This document shows positions 1 to 9,016 of a stretch of 58,156 nt of DNA, piece by piece. Source of the stretch: Deltaproteobacteria bacterium (GTDB lineage: Bacteria > Myxococcota_A > UBA796 > SXON01); assembly GCA_014191855.1 (NCBI GenBank), contig BJHF01000037.1:1-58156 (forward strand). The letters are read 5' to 3'. The translations under genes were made by a program, and so were the position numbers. The stretch's first letter is position 1. Each line of letters starts with the position of its first letter. The notes under the pieces were generated by a model. It saw nothing but the letters and a program-made list of their open reading frames with translations, had not been told where the DNA came from and did not search any database.

Positions 1-66
1 ACCGCCGATCTGCGAGGTCAAACCCCGACCGAGTGGAACTGCGACCCCAGCCAGGCACCAAATTGA
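1..66 (+). CDS. 3' end of an unidentified gene (partial)
   Basis: Reading from base 1 an open frame runs 21 codons to a TGA at 64-66. The codons are G/C-rich at third positions, like the real genes nearby, and the short tail is hydrophilic with one Cys. It is too short to assign to a family and could be chance. It is listed because no other explanation covers the first bases of the window. Confidence 0.3.
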   Translation, partial: TADLRGQTPTEWNCDPSQAPN

Positions 67-501
67 CCACGATACGCACGCTACTCGGCGTTGAACCCGC
101 GTGAGTGGCCGTTACGGATCGCGTGGTCCGAGTGGAGCTGTATGGCCGATGAAGGCCGGCGAGGGCGTCCGAGGGCCGCGCCTGCGCCGAATGAGGTCGT
201 ACCCACGGCAACTTTTGTATGCCCCTGCGCCTCGTCGCACTCGAAGTGCCGAACAGGATGACTCGACTCCAGCTGGTGGCCAAGGGGGCAGGCTCGACTC
301 GGGGGCAGGATACCTTTCGCCTTGTCGCGACAATAACGGTGTGAGCGAACGCCCCCTCCACAAGCGAGGGCGCTGAGGATCCGGCCACCGCGCGGACGCA
401 ACCGCGATGCGCCACAACCCGCTTCTGACGAAGGTGAAACGGGCCGCGCGCATCGCCCTCACCCCCCAACTGCCGAGCCAGAGCGTTAACTCCCAGGCCA
501 G
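67..501. other. intergenic stretch without a supported gene
   Basis: About 435 bases between the partial frame at the left edge and the cytosine deaminase. Open frames here are short, or lie antisense to the deaminase, and none gives a recognisable protein. A weak GC-rich hairpin near 350-373 has no T run. No sigma-54 or clear -35/-10 promoter is visible. Confidence 0.5.
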
Positions 502-1662
502 ATGCCTACCTTCTTCCGCGCGGTTCGGGTGCTCGACGCCCAGATGGATGTTCGCTGGGACGATGGGATCGTCGCTTTGGGGGCCGAGGGATCGCTCAGC
601 CCACGCCCAGGCGATGTCGAGGTGCATGGGGGACTCGTCACGCCGCCCTTCGCGGAGCCGCATGTTCACCTCGATGCCGCGTTGTTGGGCGCTCGGGCTC
701 CAAATGTGAGCGGGACGCTGCGGGAGGGGATCGCGAATTGGGCGCGGCTGCGGGGCGGCCTCACCCACGAGGACGTCACGACGCGGGCCCGTGATACAAT
801 TGAGATGTATCGGTCGTGGGGCGTGCTTCGATGGCGCACCCACGTGGACACGGGGAGCGCCGTGGCCGTGCGGGCGCTCCTCGCCTTGCGGGATAAAACG
901 CCGGGTATGCAGGTTGTTGCCTTCCCGCAGGAGGGGATCTTTCGGGCGCCTGGCCGGAGGGAGGCCTGGGAGGCCGCCGTTCGTGCCGGGTGCGATGCGG
1001 TTGGTGCCATCCCGCACTTCGAACGTACGACGGAGGAGGGCTGGGCGAGCGTGCGCCTGGCGTTTGCGCTCGCCCGTGAGCTGGGCCTGCGGGTGGATCT
1101 CCACTGCGACGAGACGGACGACCCCGGTTCGAGGAACCTGGAGGTCGTGTGCGCCGAGGCGACACATGGGGATGTATCACATGTGTTGGCGGGCCACTGT
1201 ACGGCGATGCACAGCTACCCCGACCCCTATGCGGCAAAGGTGTGCGAGCTGGTCGCGACCTCGGGCGTGCAGGTGGTGGCGAATCCGCTCGACAACGTGG
1301 TTTTGCAGGGGCGGTATGACGGCTACCCCAAGCGGCGAGGGATCACCCGGGTGGACGAGCTCTGGGCGGCCGGCGCAGCGGTGGGAATCGGGCATGACTC
1401 GGTGATGGACCCTTGGTACCGGTTGGGGACGGGAAATCTGCTAGACGCAGCGTACATGCTGGTTCATGTAGGACACCTCACTGGCGAAGCTGAGATGAAG
1501 CGCGTGGTGCGGACGCTGCACACCGAGAACCACTTGCCCTTCGGCTCGGTGCCGCGGATCGCGGTCGGAGCGCCCTCCTTGCTGCATTGGCCGGTGCCGG
1601 ACGAAGTGGAGCTGCTCCGGCTGCGCCCGCGGCCCACCGTGTACGAACGCCGCGACGCTTGA
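502..1662 (+). CDS. codA: cytosine deaminase (amidohydrolase superfamily)
   Basis: Hydrolytic deamination of cytosine to uracil and ammonia in pyrimidine salvage; cytoplasmic. The 386-residue protein carries the CodA signatures in order: the metal-binding HVH (H54, H56), HCDET with metal ligand H201 and catalytic-type E204, GHCTAMHSY, the substrate-side block ANPLDN followed by LQGRYDGYPKRRG, and GHDSVMDPWY with H298/D299. It is about 40 residues shorter than the E. coli enzyme, mainly at the N-terminal composite beta domain. The ATG start has no strong ribosome site. No codB-like permease lies next to it, so it appears solitary. Isocytosine or creatinine-type substrates cannot be excluded from sequence alone. 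Confidence 0.87.
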   Translation: MPTFFRAVRVLDAQMDVRWDDGIVALGAEGSLSPRPGDVEVHGGLVTPPFAEPHVHLDAALLGARAPNVSGTLREGIANWARLRGGLTHEDVTTRARDTIEMYRSWGVLRWRTHVDTGSAVAVRALLALRDKTPGMQVVAFPQEGIFRAPGRREAWEAAVRAGCDAVGAIPHFERTTEEGWASVRLAFALARELGLRVDLHCDETDDPGSRNLEVVCAEATHGDVSHVLAGHCTAMHSYPDPYAAKVCELVATSGVQVVANPLDNVVLQGRYDGYPKRRGITRVDELWAAGAAVGIGHDSVMDPWYRLGTGNLLDAAYMLVHVGHLTGEAEMKRVVRTLHTENHLPFGSVPRIAVGAPSLLHWPVPDEVELLRLRPRPTVYERRDA

Positions 1663-1678
1663 CGCTTCGGGCGAAGCG
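1663..1678 (+). terminator. hairpin directly after codA
   Basis: A perfect 6-bp stem (CGCTTC / GAAGCG) with a four-base loop begins on the base after the codA stop codon. No T run follows, so it is a weak or factor-assisted 3' end signal at best. Confidence 0.3.
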
Positions 1679-1708
1679 CGGCTAAGCGCCGGGCTTCGGG
1701 AGGTGCCT

Positions 1709-2728
1709 GTGCGTTGCTTCGTCGCTGTCGGCTTCGGTGTTGGTTTCGGCCTGCTTCTCGGCTGCACGGGGCTCATCAACAAGGAGGAGGAACCGGCGAT
1801 CGTGGAGGAGGCGGTCGTGGTGGCGGCTCCACTCCTGTTTGAGGTGACCCCGGATGTGGAGAGCGTCCCGGCAGCAGGCGTGACCTTTGCCACGATGAAG
1901 GCGGGAACGACGCAGGGCATGGTGGTGGACATGACCGTCGCGCTGGTGGGGCCGGCCCCCGCCGTGGGAGGCCCGCAGCCGGTGGTGGGAAGCGCCCGTG
2001 TCACCGAAGTGACCGCCGATAGCGCGCGCCTGGTTCCGCTGCGCCTCGCTTCGCCGTTACCGGCGTCTGTGGCGGCCCGCGCGCTGGCTCCGGAGGATTC
2101 GGCATCGCTGTCGGCGCTCCCCGAGGTAGCGGCCGCGGAGGCCGTCACGCTCCCGGGTGGCCCCCGCAAACCGGGTGGGCGCCCGGGGCCCTGGGCGGGG
2201 CCTGGTCCGGGAGGGGGCGGCCCTGCGGGGGAAGGCCCCGGCTCGAAAGAGCTGGCGATCCCTGCAGACCTGCGCACCGGCTCGGCCGATGAGCGGGAGG
2301 ACGCGCTGGTGCGCCACGAGGACGAACCCGGCGCAACCGCAGCGATCGTTTGGGTGATGAAGAACGACACGAGCAGCTCGGTGCGGTTCAAGGCCTGGCG
2401 CGTGATTCGGGCACGTTGGAACCGGGGAACGGGCGCCGCCGCAGAACACGAGGCGGCCGCCCTGTGGCTGGCGGCGAACGGATCGGAGGACCAGCGGATC
2501 GAGGCGATCGACGCGGTTGGCGAGAACTCCCGAAGCATCGAGCACGCTGCGTCGCAGATCAACGACCTGGACGAGGACGTGCGGGTGGCCTCGGTGAAGG
2601 CCGTCGGCGCGGTCGCGAACCGAACGGGCAAGCGGGACAACGCCCGGGATGTGCTCACGGCACGTCGCGACAAAGAGGGTTCGTCGTCGGTGCGCAAGAA
2701 GATCGACTCGGTGCTCGACAAGCTCTGA
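1709..2728 (+). CDS. lipoprotein with HEAT-like helical repeats
   Basis: The N-terminus is a short hydrophobic signal ending in LLLGC, so a diacylglyceryl lipoprotein with Cys19 as first mature residue is likely. A Pro/Gly-rich linker (roughly residues 145-185) leads to a C-terminal half of paired amphipathic helices (about 190-339) with the look of HEAT/PBS repeats. GTG at 1709 is preferred over GTG at 1703 because the GGGAGG ribosome site at 1698-1703 then sits five bases upstream. It ends 19 bases before the alpha-glucan operon and may be cotranscribed with it. Repeat proteins of this type usually act as scaffolds; no enzymatic motif is visible. Confidence 0.7.
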   Translation: MRCFVAVGFGVGFGLLLGCTGLINKEEEPAIVEEAVVVAAPLLFEVTPDVESVPAAGVTFATMKAGTTQGMVVDMTVALVGPAPAVGGPQPVVGSARVTEVTADSARLVPLRLASPLPASVAARALAPEDSASLSALPEVAAAEAVTLPGGPRKPGGRPGPWAGPGPGGGGPAGEGPGSKELAIPADLRTGSADEREDALVRHEDEPGATAAIVWVMKNDTSSSVRFKAWRVIRARWNRGTGAAAEHEAAALWLAANGSEDQRIEAIDAVGENSRSIEHAASQINDLDEDVRVASVKAVGAVANRTGKRDNARDVLTARRDKEGSSSVRKKIDSVLDKL

Positions 2729-2747
2729 GCCGGATAGACCGTTGGGC

Positions 2748-5171
2748 ATGCTCCTGCTCCTCTCGCTCGTCGCCTGCACCGGATGCACGCCGGAGGAGTA
2801 CACACGGCTCTACCATACCGAGGCCCTGGCGCCCTCGCTGGTGGAGGGGGATGTGGCGGCGCTGGAGCACCTCGGGCCCACGCTCATCGACCGCGGCGTG
2901 AACTTCGGGGTGTACGCCGCGGCGGCCGAGCGGGTGGACCTCCTGCTGTTCGACGATGCCGACGCCGAGGAGCCGATTCAGCGGTTCACGATGGAGCGCT
3001 TTGGCGACGTTTCGAACCTCTACGTCGAGGGCGTGGGCGCCGGCCAATTGTATGGCTTCGTGGCCTGGGGTCCCAACTGGCCGCACGATAACGACTGGTA
3101 TTGCGGGGCGCAAACGGCCTTCGTGGCCGACGTGGACGCCAGCGGGAACCGTTTCAACCCCAACAAGCTGCTCACCGATCCGTGGTCGAAGGCGCTTACG
3201 CGGGACCACGACTGGGGCGCGGGCTCGGCGGGCTCGGGGGAGAGCCGCAGGGCGCAGTGCACGTGGGGCGCGGGCGCGAAAAGCATCGTTGTCGAGAGCG
3301 AATATGCGTGGAGCGAAGGGGAAACTGCCTGGCGGGATGCCCGCGCCGACGGCAGTCTCGCCGGCCACGACTGGACCGATCTTGTGCTCTACGAGGTGCA
3401 CCCCAAGGGGTTCACCGCCAACGGCATCACCGGCGTCGATCACCCGGGCACGTTCCGCGGCCTCGCGGAGAACTCGGCGTATTTTGCGGAGCTTGGCGTA
3501 ACCGGTATCGAGCTCCTGCCGGTGCACGAAAAGCCGCTCGACGGGGGGTACTGGGGCTACAACAACGTGAGCTTCTTCGCCCCGGAGCTGACCTACAGCG
3601 CCGACTACGAGTATGGGGGCGAGCCGGCGGCGGTGATCGACGAATTCAAGCTCATGGTCGATACCCTGCACCAACAGGGCGTCGAGGTGATCGTGGACGT
3701 GGTGTACAATCACACCGGCGAAGGTGGGCTTTGGCGCGACAAGGTGTACACCGATGACTTCCTCACCGACGAGTCGGGTATGCAGGAGGCCTACAACCTC
3801 GACACGGTGGAGGCCGCCACCATCTACAACCTCCGCGGGTTGGACAACAACGCTTATTACGCCTTGTCGGAGGACAAGCAGGGGTACTGGAACAACACCG
3901 GCGTCGGGAATGAAACACGACCCAACTATACCCCCGGGCACCGACTGGTGTTGGACTCGCTGCACTACATGGTCGAGGAGCTGCATGTAGACGGCTTTCG
4001 GTTCGACCTCGCCGGCATCCTGGGAGAGAAGGACGGGGACTACAACAACTGGGATGACCCGACGCAGTCGTTGTTGGGGGACATCGCCGATGATCCGGTG
4101 CTGCAGGCCTACAACACCCGCATCATCGCTGAGCCCTGGACGGCGGGTGGCTCGTACACGTCGATCGGAAACTTCCCGGCTTCCTCGAACAAAGAGGGCA
4201 CCGCCTGGGGAGAGTGGAACGCGAGCTTCCGGGACTGGTGGCGCTCGATTGTCAACAACGATGCCTGGGTGCTGAACTCCACCGAGAGTGGCATCGACGG
4301 CGGGGGAACGCTCACGGGTACGCAAGCCAGGTATGGCGCGAACGGGCGCGAACCCTACCACTCAGTCAACTTCGTCACCTGTCACGACGGGTTCACGATG
4401 TACGACTTGTTGTCGTACAACGAGAAGAACAACTACGGCTGCCAGCTCAACCCGACGTGCTGCGAAAATTTTACGTCGGCGTGGTGCGATGTGGACAGCG
4501 GGGAAGACAACAATCGTTCGCGGGACTGGGGGGCGGAGGCCGAGCCGTTCAAGCGCCAACTCATGCGAAACCTGTTCGTGGGCATGGTGATCGCCCAGGG
4601 CACGCCGATGCTGTACGGCGGGGACGAGTGGCTGCGCACCCAGTATGGCAACAACAACGCCTACAGCACAGCGGCCGACAACGAGTGGAATTGGTTCCGC
4701 TGGGGGGAGTGGCAGGCGCAAGACGAACGCTGGCGGATGAAGGACTTCGTAGCCGCGGCGGTTCGCTTTCGGCTGGATCGTACGTACGCCTTCTCGCCGA
4801 AGGAGTATGGCGGCGCGATGCCGTTGTCGTGGAAGAACCCGGGGAACACCGGCGATCCAGACTGGGGCTCGCGTGAGCTGATGATCCACTGGTACGACGA
4901 TGGCGCCGAGGGCGAGGCGTGGTCGGGCAAGCCCGAGCTGCTGGTGATGATGAACATGAACCGGTCGGACGTGACGTTTCAGCTCCCCGAGGGCCGAACC
5001 TGGGGCCGTGTTCTCGACACCCAGTCGTACTGGGACAGCGATGAATACCTCGCCACCGCAGGCGGGGACGTGCGTTCGTCGGCGAACGTTTCGGTCACGA
5101 CGCCGGAGGTGGTGTCCGGTGCCTACGTGGTGACCGGCAGCAGCATCGTGATCCTGGAGGAACAACCGTGA
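2748..5171 (+). CDS. lipoprotein GH13 isoamylase/GlgX-type debranching enzyme
   Basis: Probable cleavage of alpha-1,6 branches in starch or glycogen at the cell surface or in the periplasm. The 807-residue protein starts with a ten-residue lipoprotein signal (LLSLVAC), then a CBM48-like N-terminal domain (about 35-200) and a GH13 barrel from about residue 210. Region I is DVVYNHT, region II GFRFDLA with nucleophile D420, region III IIAEPW with acid/base E462, and region IV TCHDG with D547. The GFRFDLA and NFVTCHDG forms are those of isoamylase/GlgX rather than plain amylase. The ATG at 2748 is chosen because it alone gives the signal peptide. It shares bases with the next gene's GTG, indicating coupled translation with the porin-like protein. 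Confidence 0.85.
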   Translation: MLLLLSLVACTGCTPEEYTRLYHTEALAPSLVEGDVAALEHLGPTLIDRGVNFGVYAAAAERVDLLLFDDADAEEPIQRFTMERFGDVSNLYVEGVGAGQLYGFVAWGPNWPHDNDWYCGAQTAFVADVDASGNRFNPNKLLTDPWSKALTRDHDWGAGSAGSGESRRAQCTWGAGAKSIVVESEYAWSEGETAWRDARADGSLAGHDWTDLVLYEVHPKGFTANGITGVDHPGTFRGLAENSAYFAELGVTGIELLPVHEKPLDGGYWGYNNVSFFAPELTYSADYEYGGEPAAVIDEFKLMVDTLHQQGVEVIVDVVYNHTGEGGLWRDKVYTDDFLTDESGMQEAYNLDTVEAATIYNLRGLDNNAYYALSEDKQGYWNNTGVGNETRPNYTPGHRLVLDSLHYMVEELHVDGFRFDLAGILGEKDGDYNNWDDPTQSLLGDIADDPVLQAYNTRIIAEPWTAGGSYTSIGNFPASSNKEGTAWGEWNASFRDWWRSIVNNDAWVLNSTESGIDGGGTLTGTQARYGANGREPYHSVNFVTCHDGFTMYDLLSYNEKNNYGCQLNPTCCENFTSAWCDVDSGEDNNRSRDWGAEAEPFKRQLMRNLFVGMVIAQGTPMLYGGDEWLRTQYGNNNAYSTAADNEWNWFRWGEWQAQDERWRMKDFVAAAVRFRLDRTYAFSPKEYGGAMPLSWKNPGNTGDPDWGSRELMIHWYDDGAEGEAWSGKPELLVMMNMNRSDVTFQLPEGRTWGRVLDTQSYWDSDEYLATAGGDVRSSANVSVTTPEVVSGAYVVTGSSIVILEEQP

Positions 5172-6607
5172 TCCTCCTCGTGTGCGCCGCTTTGGCAACC
5201 GACGTCGGCGGTTACGTTCGCATCATGACGCGCCCCGACATGGAAGGGGGCGATGGTAAACTCGGGTACTGGAACCTCTACGGTCGGTTGATGAACGAGG
5301 GGCCCTATGCCGCGCTTGAGCTGCGCCAGGGCATCCTTGAGCCCAAGCCGGGGAGCCGCGCGCCGTGGACCGATATCCACGCGAAGATCGAGGGCGGAAC
5401 GGTCGCAAACGCGGATGCTGGCAACGGCTCGCTCGCCTACCTCCGCCTGTCCCAGCTCTACGCGCAGGCCGGAAACGTGGGGCTCTCCGATGTCACGTGG
5501 CGGCTCGGCACCTTGGAGTCCAACTTCGGGGACCTGGGCCTCTACGACATGAAGCCGGCGCAGGTGCTCTACGACACGGTGGGGGCCCAGGCGCGGTACC
5601 AGACGCCGGGACTGGAGTTCACGCTCGGCGCGGGGGACGCAGGCTGGTCCATGAAGGGCGCCGAATACAACACCGTGCTCACCGGCGGGCTGACCGCGCG
5701 CGTGAGCATCGCCAACCATTTTGAGATCGGGGCGGGCGGGCAGGCCTATGTGGAGCCGATGGTGATCGGCAACCGGTTTGCGCCCTACAACACGCCAAAC
5801 GTGGACTACGAGGACTACTTGCGTGGTGAGGTGGTGGAGCGCTGGCTCGACGATCACCCGAGCCAGCTCGCCGACTTTCCGAACCCCGAACCAACCGATT
5901 CGCAGTCGTGGAAGGCGGTCGGGTACATGGGCTTTGGCGGCTTCGGGCCGGTGGTCTGGAACTCGCTGTATGTCAACTACACCCAGCTTCACCCCAAGGG
6001 CTACGTGACGGAGACGGTAGACGGCGACGACATCGACATTTATGTACACGACCTCACCGACGAACGCACCCAACTGTTGGTCGGGGACGAGGTTCAGCTC
6101 CAGCTCGTTCCCCAACGCTGGGACTTGTCGTTGGCGGGGCTCTACGGCGACGCGCAGGATGGAGACAACAACCTCGCGCCGACGGACGATGACCGCACCT
6201 ACATGTCGGTGGTGATGCGGAACCAGGTGTACCTGGCACCGACGCTCCACCTGCTGGTGGAGACGAGCCTGGCCCGTGAGGAGTCCCACAACGGCAACGC
6301 CTTTCGCAACCACAAGGATTCGCTGTTCGTGAACACCGAGGGCCAGGCCGACGCGGAAGGCTTCGAATATGGGGACGCGGCGGAGCGGGTGACGTGGCAG
6401 GGGAAAGGGGGCTTCGTGCTGAACCCGCTCGGCCCTGGCATCTACACCCGGCCGAGCCTGCGGCTCTTGTATGGCGTGCAGTACAGCACCCAGAACAACG
6501 CCTTCGGCAACAGCTTTGTGGAGTCGCTCGACCAGTACAACGACTTCGGCAACGTGGAGCGCCACTGGCACAACGTCGTGGCGTTGGAGGCGGAAGCATG
6601 GTTTTAG
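5168..6607 (+). CDS. maltoporin-like outer-membrane beta-barrel
   Basis: A 479-residue exported protein: short signal ending near ALA, then alternating polar/aromatic strands with Gly-Tyr girdle patterns, ending in a terminal Phe (EAEAWF) as typical barrels do. The opening GGYVRIMTRPDM and the late stretch with Tyr-rich strands recall LamB-type sugar porins, but similarity is only to the overall pattern. The GTG start overlaps the debranching enzyme's stop (GTGA). Between a surface debranching enzyme and amylase it most plausibly takes up maltodextrins. A generic porin is the alternative. Confidence 0.68.
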   Translation: MILLVCAALATDVGGYVRIMTRPDMEGGDGKLGYWNLYGRLMNEGPYAALELRQGILEPKPGSRAPWTDIHAKIEGGTVANADAGNGSLAYLRLSQLYAQAGNVGLSDVTWRLGTLESNFGDLGLYDMKPAQVLYDTVGAQARYQTPGLEFTLGAGDAGWSMKGAEYNTVLTGGLTARVSIANHFEIGAGGQAYVEPMVIGNRFAPYNTPNVDYEDYLRGEVVERWLDDHPSQLADFPNPEPTDSQSWKAVGYMGFGGFGPVVWNSLYVNYTQLHPKGYVTETVDGDDIDIYVHDLTDERTQLLVGDEVQLQLVPQRWDLSLAGLYGDAQDGDNNLAPTDDDRTYMSVVMRNQVYLAPTLHLLVETSLAREESHNGNAFRNHKDSLFVNTEGQADAEGFEYGDAAERVTWQGKGGFVLNPLGPGIYTRPSLRLLYGVQYSTQNNAFGNSFVESLDQYNDFGNVERHWHNVVALEAEAWF

Positions 6608-7122
6608 TCTTCGCCTTGTTCGCTTGTCTCAAGGCCCCGGTCCCGGTGCAGAGCGGGAACGCCCGGCAGCTCGTGGTCGCCAACGTGATGGACAGCACGA
6701 CGGATGTGTCGGCCACCGGCACGCCCGCCGCGTTCGACGTGGCGGTGGTGGGCGCCGCGGGTCGCCGGAAGCTCGTCACGCTGCTGGTGGAGGGCGGCCC
6801 CGCCTTTGATACATTCACCGCCGTTCGTGATACATCGAGGCGTATCACCGCGTTGAAAGAGGAGTCTCGTGATACACCGCTGTTGCTGGTGGAGACGGCG
6901 CCGGTGTTCTTCTCGGAGCTCAACGGCCAGTACCGGTGGACGGTTGCGGTGCATGTGTCGCTCGTGGCTGCGGATGGCACGTTCAACGAGGCCCGCTTCG
7001 ACGTGCCCGTGTTCCTGCAGTACCACCACCAGCGGGAGGCCGAGGCGGTAGACGCAGCCTCGCCCGTGGTGGAGCGCCGCGTGGGCGAAGTCATCGACAC
7101 CTGGCTCTCGGGCGGGGGTTGA
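6598..7122 (+). CDS. small lipoprotein of the alpha-glucan operon
   Basis: A 174-residue protein with a very short signal ending in LFAC (Cys10), so probably membrane-anchored. The rest is mixed beta strands and short helices without a recognised family; only one cysteine is present, at the lipobox. It overlaps the barrel gene by ten bases upstream and the amylase gene by four downstream (TTGA), so it belongs to the same transcript. A carbohydrate-binding or porin-accessory role is a guess from context only. Three GATACA-type repeats within 6808-6875 are a curiosity of the coding sequence. Confidence 0.65.
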   Translation: MVLVFALFACLKAPVPVQSGNARQLVVANVMDSTTDVSATGTPAAFDVAVVGAAGRRKLVTLLVEGGPAFDTFTAVRDTSRRITALKEESRDTPLLLVETAPVFFSELNGQYRWTVAVHVSLVAADGTFNEARFDVPVFLQYHHQREAEAVDAASPVVERRVGEVIDTWLSGGG

Positions 7123-8669
7123 TCTACTTCTTGCTGGTGGACCGCTTCGCCGACGGGGACCCGGCGAACGACCTCGGGATCGATCGCGCCGACCCCCAAG
7201 GGCTGCACGGCGGCGATCTCGCGGGGGTAACGGCCCACCTCGACGAGCTGTCCGCCCTCGGCGTGGACACGCTGTGGCTCGGACCCATCGCCGACATGCG
7301 CGACACGCCGTTCTTCGGCTACGGTGCGTTCCATGGCTACTGGACGGAGAACCTGGATCGTCTGGAGCCACGCTTCGGCACCGAGGGCGACCTCGCCCGG
7401 CTCGTGGAGGCCCTGCGTCGCCGCAAGATGGGGCTGGTGCTCGACATCGTGTACAACCACGTGGCGCCGGACCACCCCTGGGTTTCCGAGCGCCCCGACT
7501 GGTTTCATCGACGCGGTCCGGTCGCGAATTGGGTGGACGCCGAGGAGGCCCAAACCCACGACGTGCACGGGCTCCCCGACCTCGCGCAAGAGAACCCGGA
7601 GGTGTACGACTACCTCCGGTCAGCTTCGTTCGGCTGGCTGCACCGGGCGCATCCAGTGGCGTTTCGGCTTGACGCGGTTCGGCACCTCGATCCAGCGTTC
7701 TTGACCCGCATCGGGGGTGACGTCCGCGCCCGCACCTCGGGCAAGTTCCAGCTCTGGGGCGAGGTATTTGAGGGCAACGTGGCGACGGTGCTGGAAACCC
7801 GGGAAGCGGCCCACCTCGACGCCGTGTTCGATTTTCCGCTGCATTACGCGCTGCGCGAGGTGGTGTGCGACGACCGTGCCGCCGCCTCGATCGCGGCGGT
7901 CCTCGATCGGGGCGCCGCGGTACCTCCCGAGGCGTGGATCACCTTCCTCGACAACCACGACACCTCCCGAATCACCACGGCGTGCCACGACGACGCGCGG
8001 CGCGTAGACCTCGCCTTGTCCCTGCTGTTCACGCTGCGCGGCCGGCCGATGATCACCTGGGGCACCGAGTGGGGAGCCACCGGGGCAGGGGAGCCGGACA
8101 ATCGGGGGGACATGCGCTGGACGAGCGCGACAGCCGCGGAGGAAGCCGCGCACCAGGCTCGGTTGTCGCATTTGCGAACCCTCGCGGGCACGCGGCGGGC
8201 AACGCCGGCATTGGCGAAGGGCGGTTCGCGCACGATCGGGCTGGGGGAGCGCTGGTTTGTGGTGGAGCGGCGGGTTGAGGGGAGCGTGCGGTGGGTGGGC
8301 TTCAATGGAGGGGCGGAGGCGGTGGTGTTTGAGGGGGTGGAATTGCCGCCGGGGCAGGTGAAGGTGGTAGATCCGGTCGCCCTGGACCTCACCGCGCCGA
8401 AGGTGCGCGCCGGGTGGACAACGGTGGAGGTGCCAAACCCGCCGGCGCTTGCGGAGGGGGATTCGCTGCGGTTGGTCGGGAGCGCGCAGGCGCTGGGAGA
8501 TTGGGACCCTGCGCGGGGTGTTGTCGTACCGGGCAAGGTGAAATTGCCTGCGGGCGCGGCGACGTTCAAGCTGGTTGTGGAGCACGCCGATGGGACGGCG
8601 ACGTGGGCGCCGGGGGGAAATCAGTGGATGTTGGGGGCGCAGAAGGAGGTCGGGGTGCGGTGGCAGTGA
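7119..8669 (+). CDS. GH13 alpha-amylase-type hydrolase with C-terminal CBM20
   Basis: Hydrolysis of alpha-1,4-glucans. The barrel begins almost at the first residue (LLVDRFADGDPAND) and shows region I DIVYNHV, region II FRLDAVRHL with nucleophile D185, region III LWGEVFEG with E215, and region IV FLDNHDTSR with D281. Residues about 430-516 form a starch-binding CBM20 (SLRLVGSAQALGDWD, later a Trp-containing ridge). The only sensible start is TTG 7119, overlapping the previous stop. It leaves no room for a signal peptide, so the enzyme would be cytoplasmic, where it could act on imported dextrins. A CBM20 on a cytosolic amylase is unusual. Confidence 0.8.
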   Translation: MIYFLLVDRFADGDPANDLGIDRADPQGLHGGDLAGVTAHLDELSALGVDTLWLGPIADMRDTPFFGYGAFHGYWTENLDRLEPRFGTEGDLARLVEALRRRKMGLVLDIVYNHVAPDHPWVSERPDWFHRRGPVANWVDAEEAQTHDVHGLPDLAQENPEVYDYLRSASFGWLHRAHPVAFRLDAVRHLDPAFLTRIGGDVRARTSGKFQLWGEVFEGNVATVLETREAAHLDAVFDFPLHYALREVVCDDRAAASIAAVLDRGAAVPPEAWITFLDNHDTSRITTACHDDARRVDLALSLLFTLRGRPMITWGTEWGATGAGEPDNRGDMRWTSATAAEEAAHQARLSHLRTLAGTRRATPALAKGGSRTIGLGERWFVVERRVEGSVRWVGFNGGAEAVVFEGVELPPGQVKVVDPVALDLTAPKVRAGWTTVEVPNPPALAEGDSLRLVGSAQALGDWDPARGVVVPGKVKLPAGAATFKLVVEHADGTATWAPGGNQWMLGAQKEVGVRWQ

Positions 8670-8677
8670 GGGGCCCG

Positions 8678-9016
8678 CTACCCCTCCACGTCGTCGACGC
8701 TCCACCCCGCATCGGGAAGGATCACCACGTCGGGCTCAAAACCGGCGTCCAACAGCGCCTCCAGCGCGCCCTGCGCAAGGATCGGCGCGGCGGGGCAGCC
8801 GGGCGTGGTGAGCGTCATCTCCACCTTCACGTTGAGGTTCTCCACGGTGACGCTGCGGATGAGGCCGAGCGCAACGATGTCCATGCCGGCTTCGGGGTCC
8901 ATCACGGTGCGCAGCGCGTCGAGTGCTCGGCCCGGCTCGCCATCGAGGGCGTGGATCGCCACGCTGGGCTTGTTCGGCGGGGAGAGAAGGTTTTTGAAGC
9001 GTTCGAGCATGCTCAT
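8678..9016 (-). CDS. MIP18/DUF59 (SufT/PaaD-like) Fe-S assembly protein
   Basis: A 112-residue single-domain protein with the family hallmark [11 protein letters not shown] around a conserved Cys and an N-terminal helix-strand lead. DUF59 proteins (SufT, PaaD, CIA2) help place Fe-S clusters into client enzymes. It is the last gene of a leftward operon, overlapping the NnrS-like gene by four bases (ATGA); an internal ATG at 9010 is an alternative start. Next to NO-linked genes it may serve Fe-S repair or maturation under nitrosative stress. The family call is firm, the context-based role is inference. Confidence 0.75.
   Translation of the reverse strand: MSMLERFKNLLSPPNKPSVAIHALDGEPGRALDALRTVMDPEAGMDIVALGLIRSVTVENLNVKVEMTLTTPGCPAAPILAQGALEALLDAGFEPDVVILPDAGWSVDDVEG

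Noticed and set aside
112..1167. Long minus-strand open frame over the cytosine deaminase
   Set aside because: A GC-rich shadow frame; its translation is Arg/Pro-rich with no family motif, while the plus strand encodes a clear enzyme.
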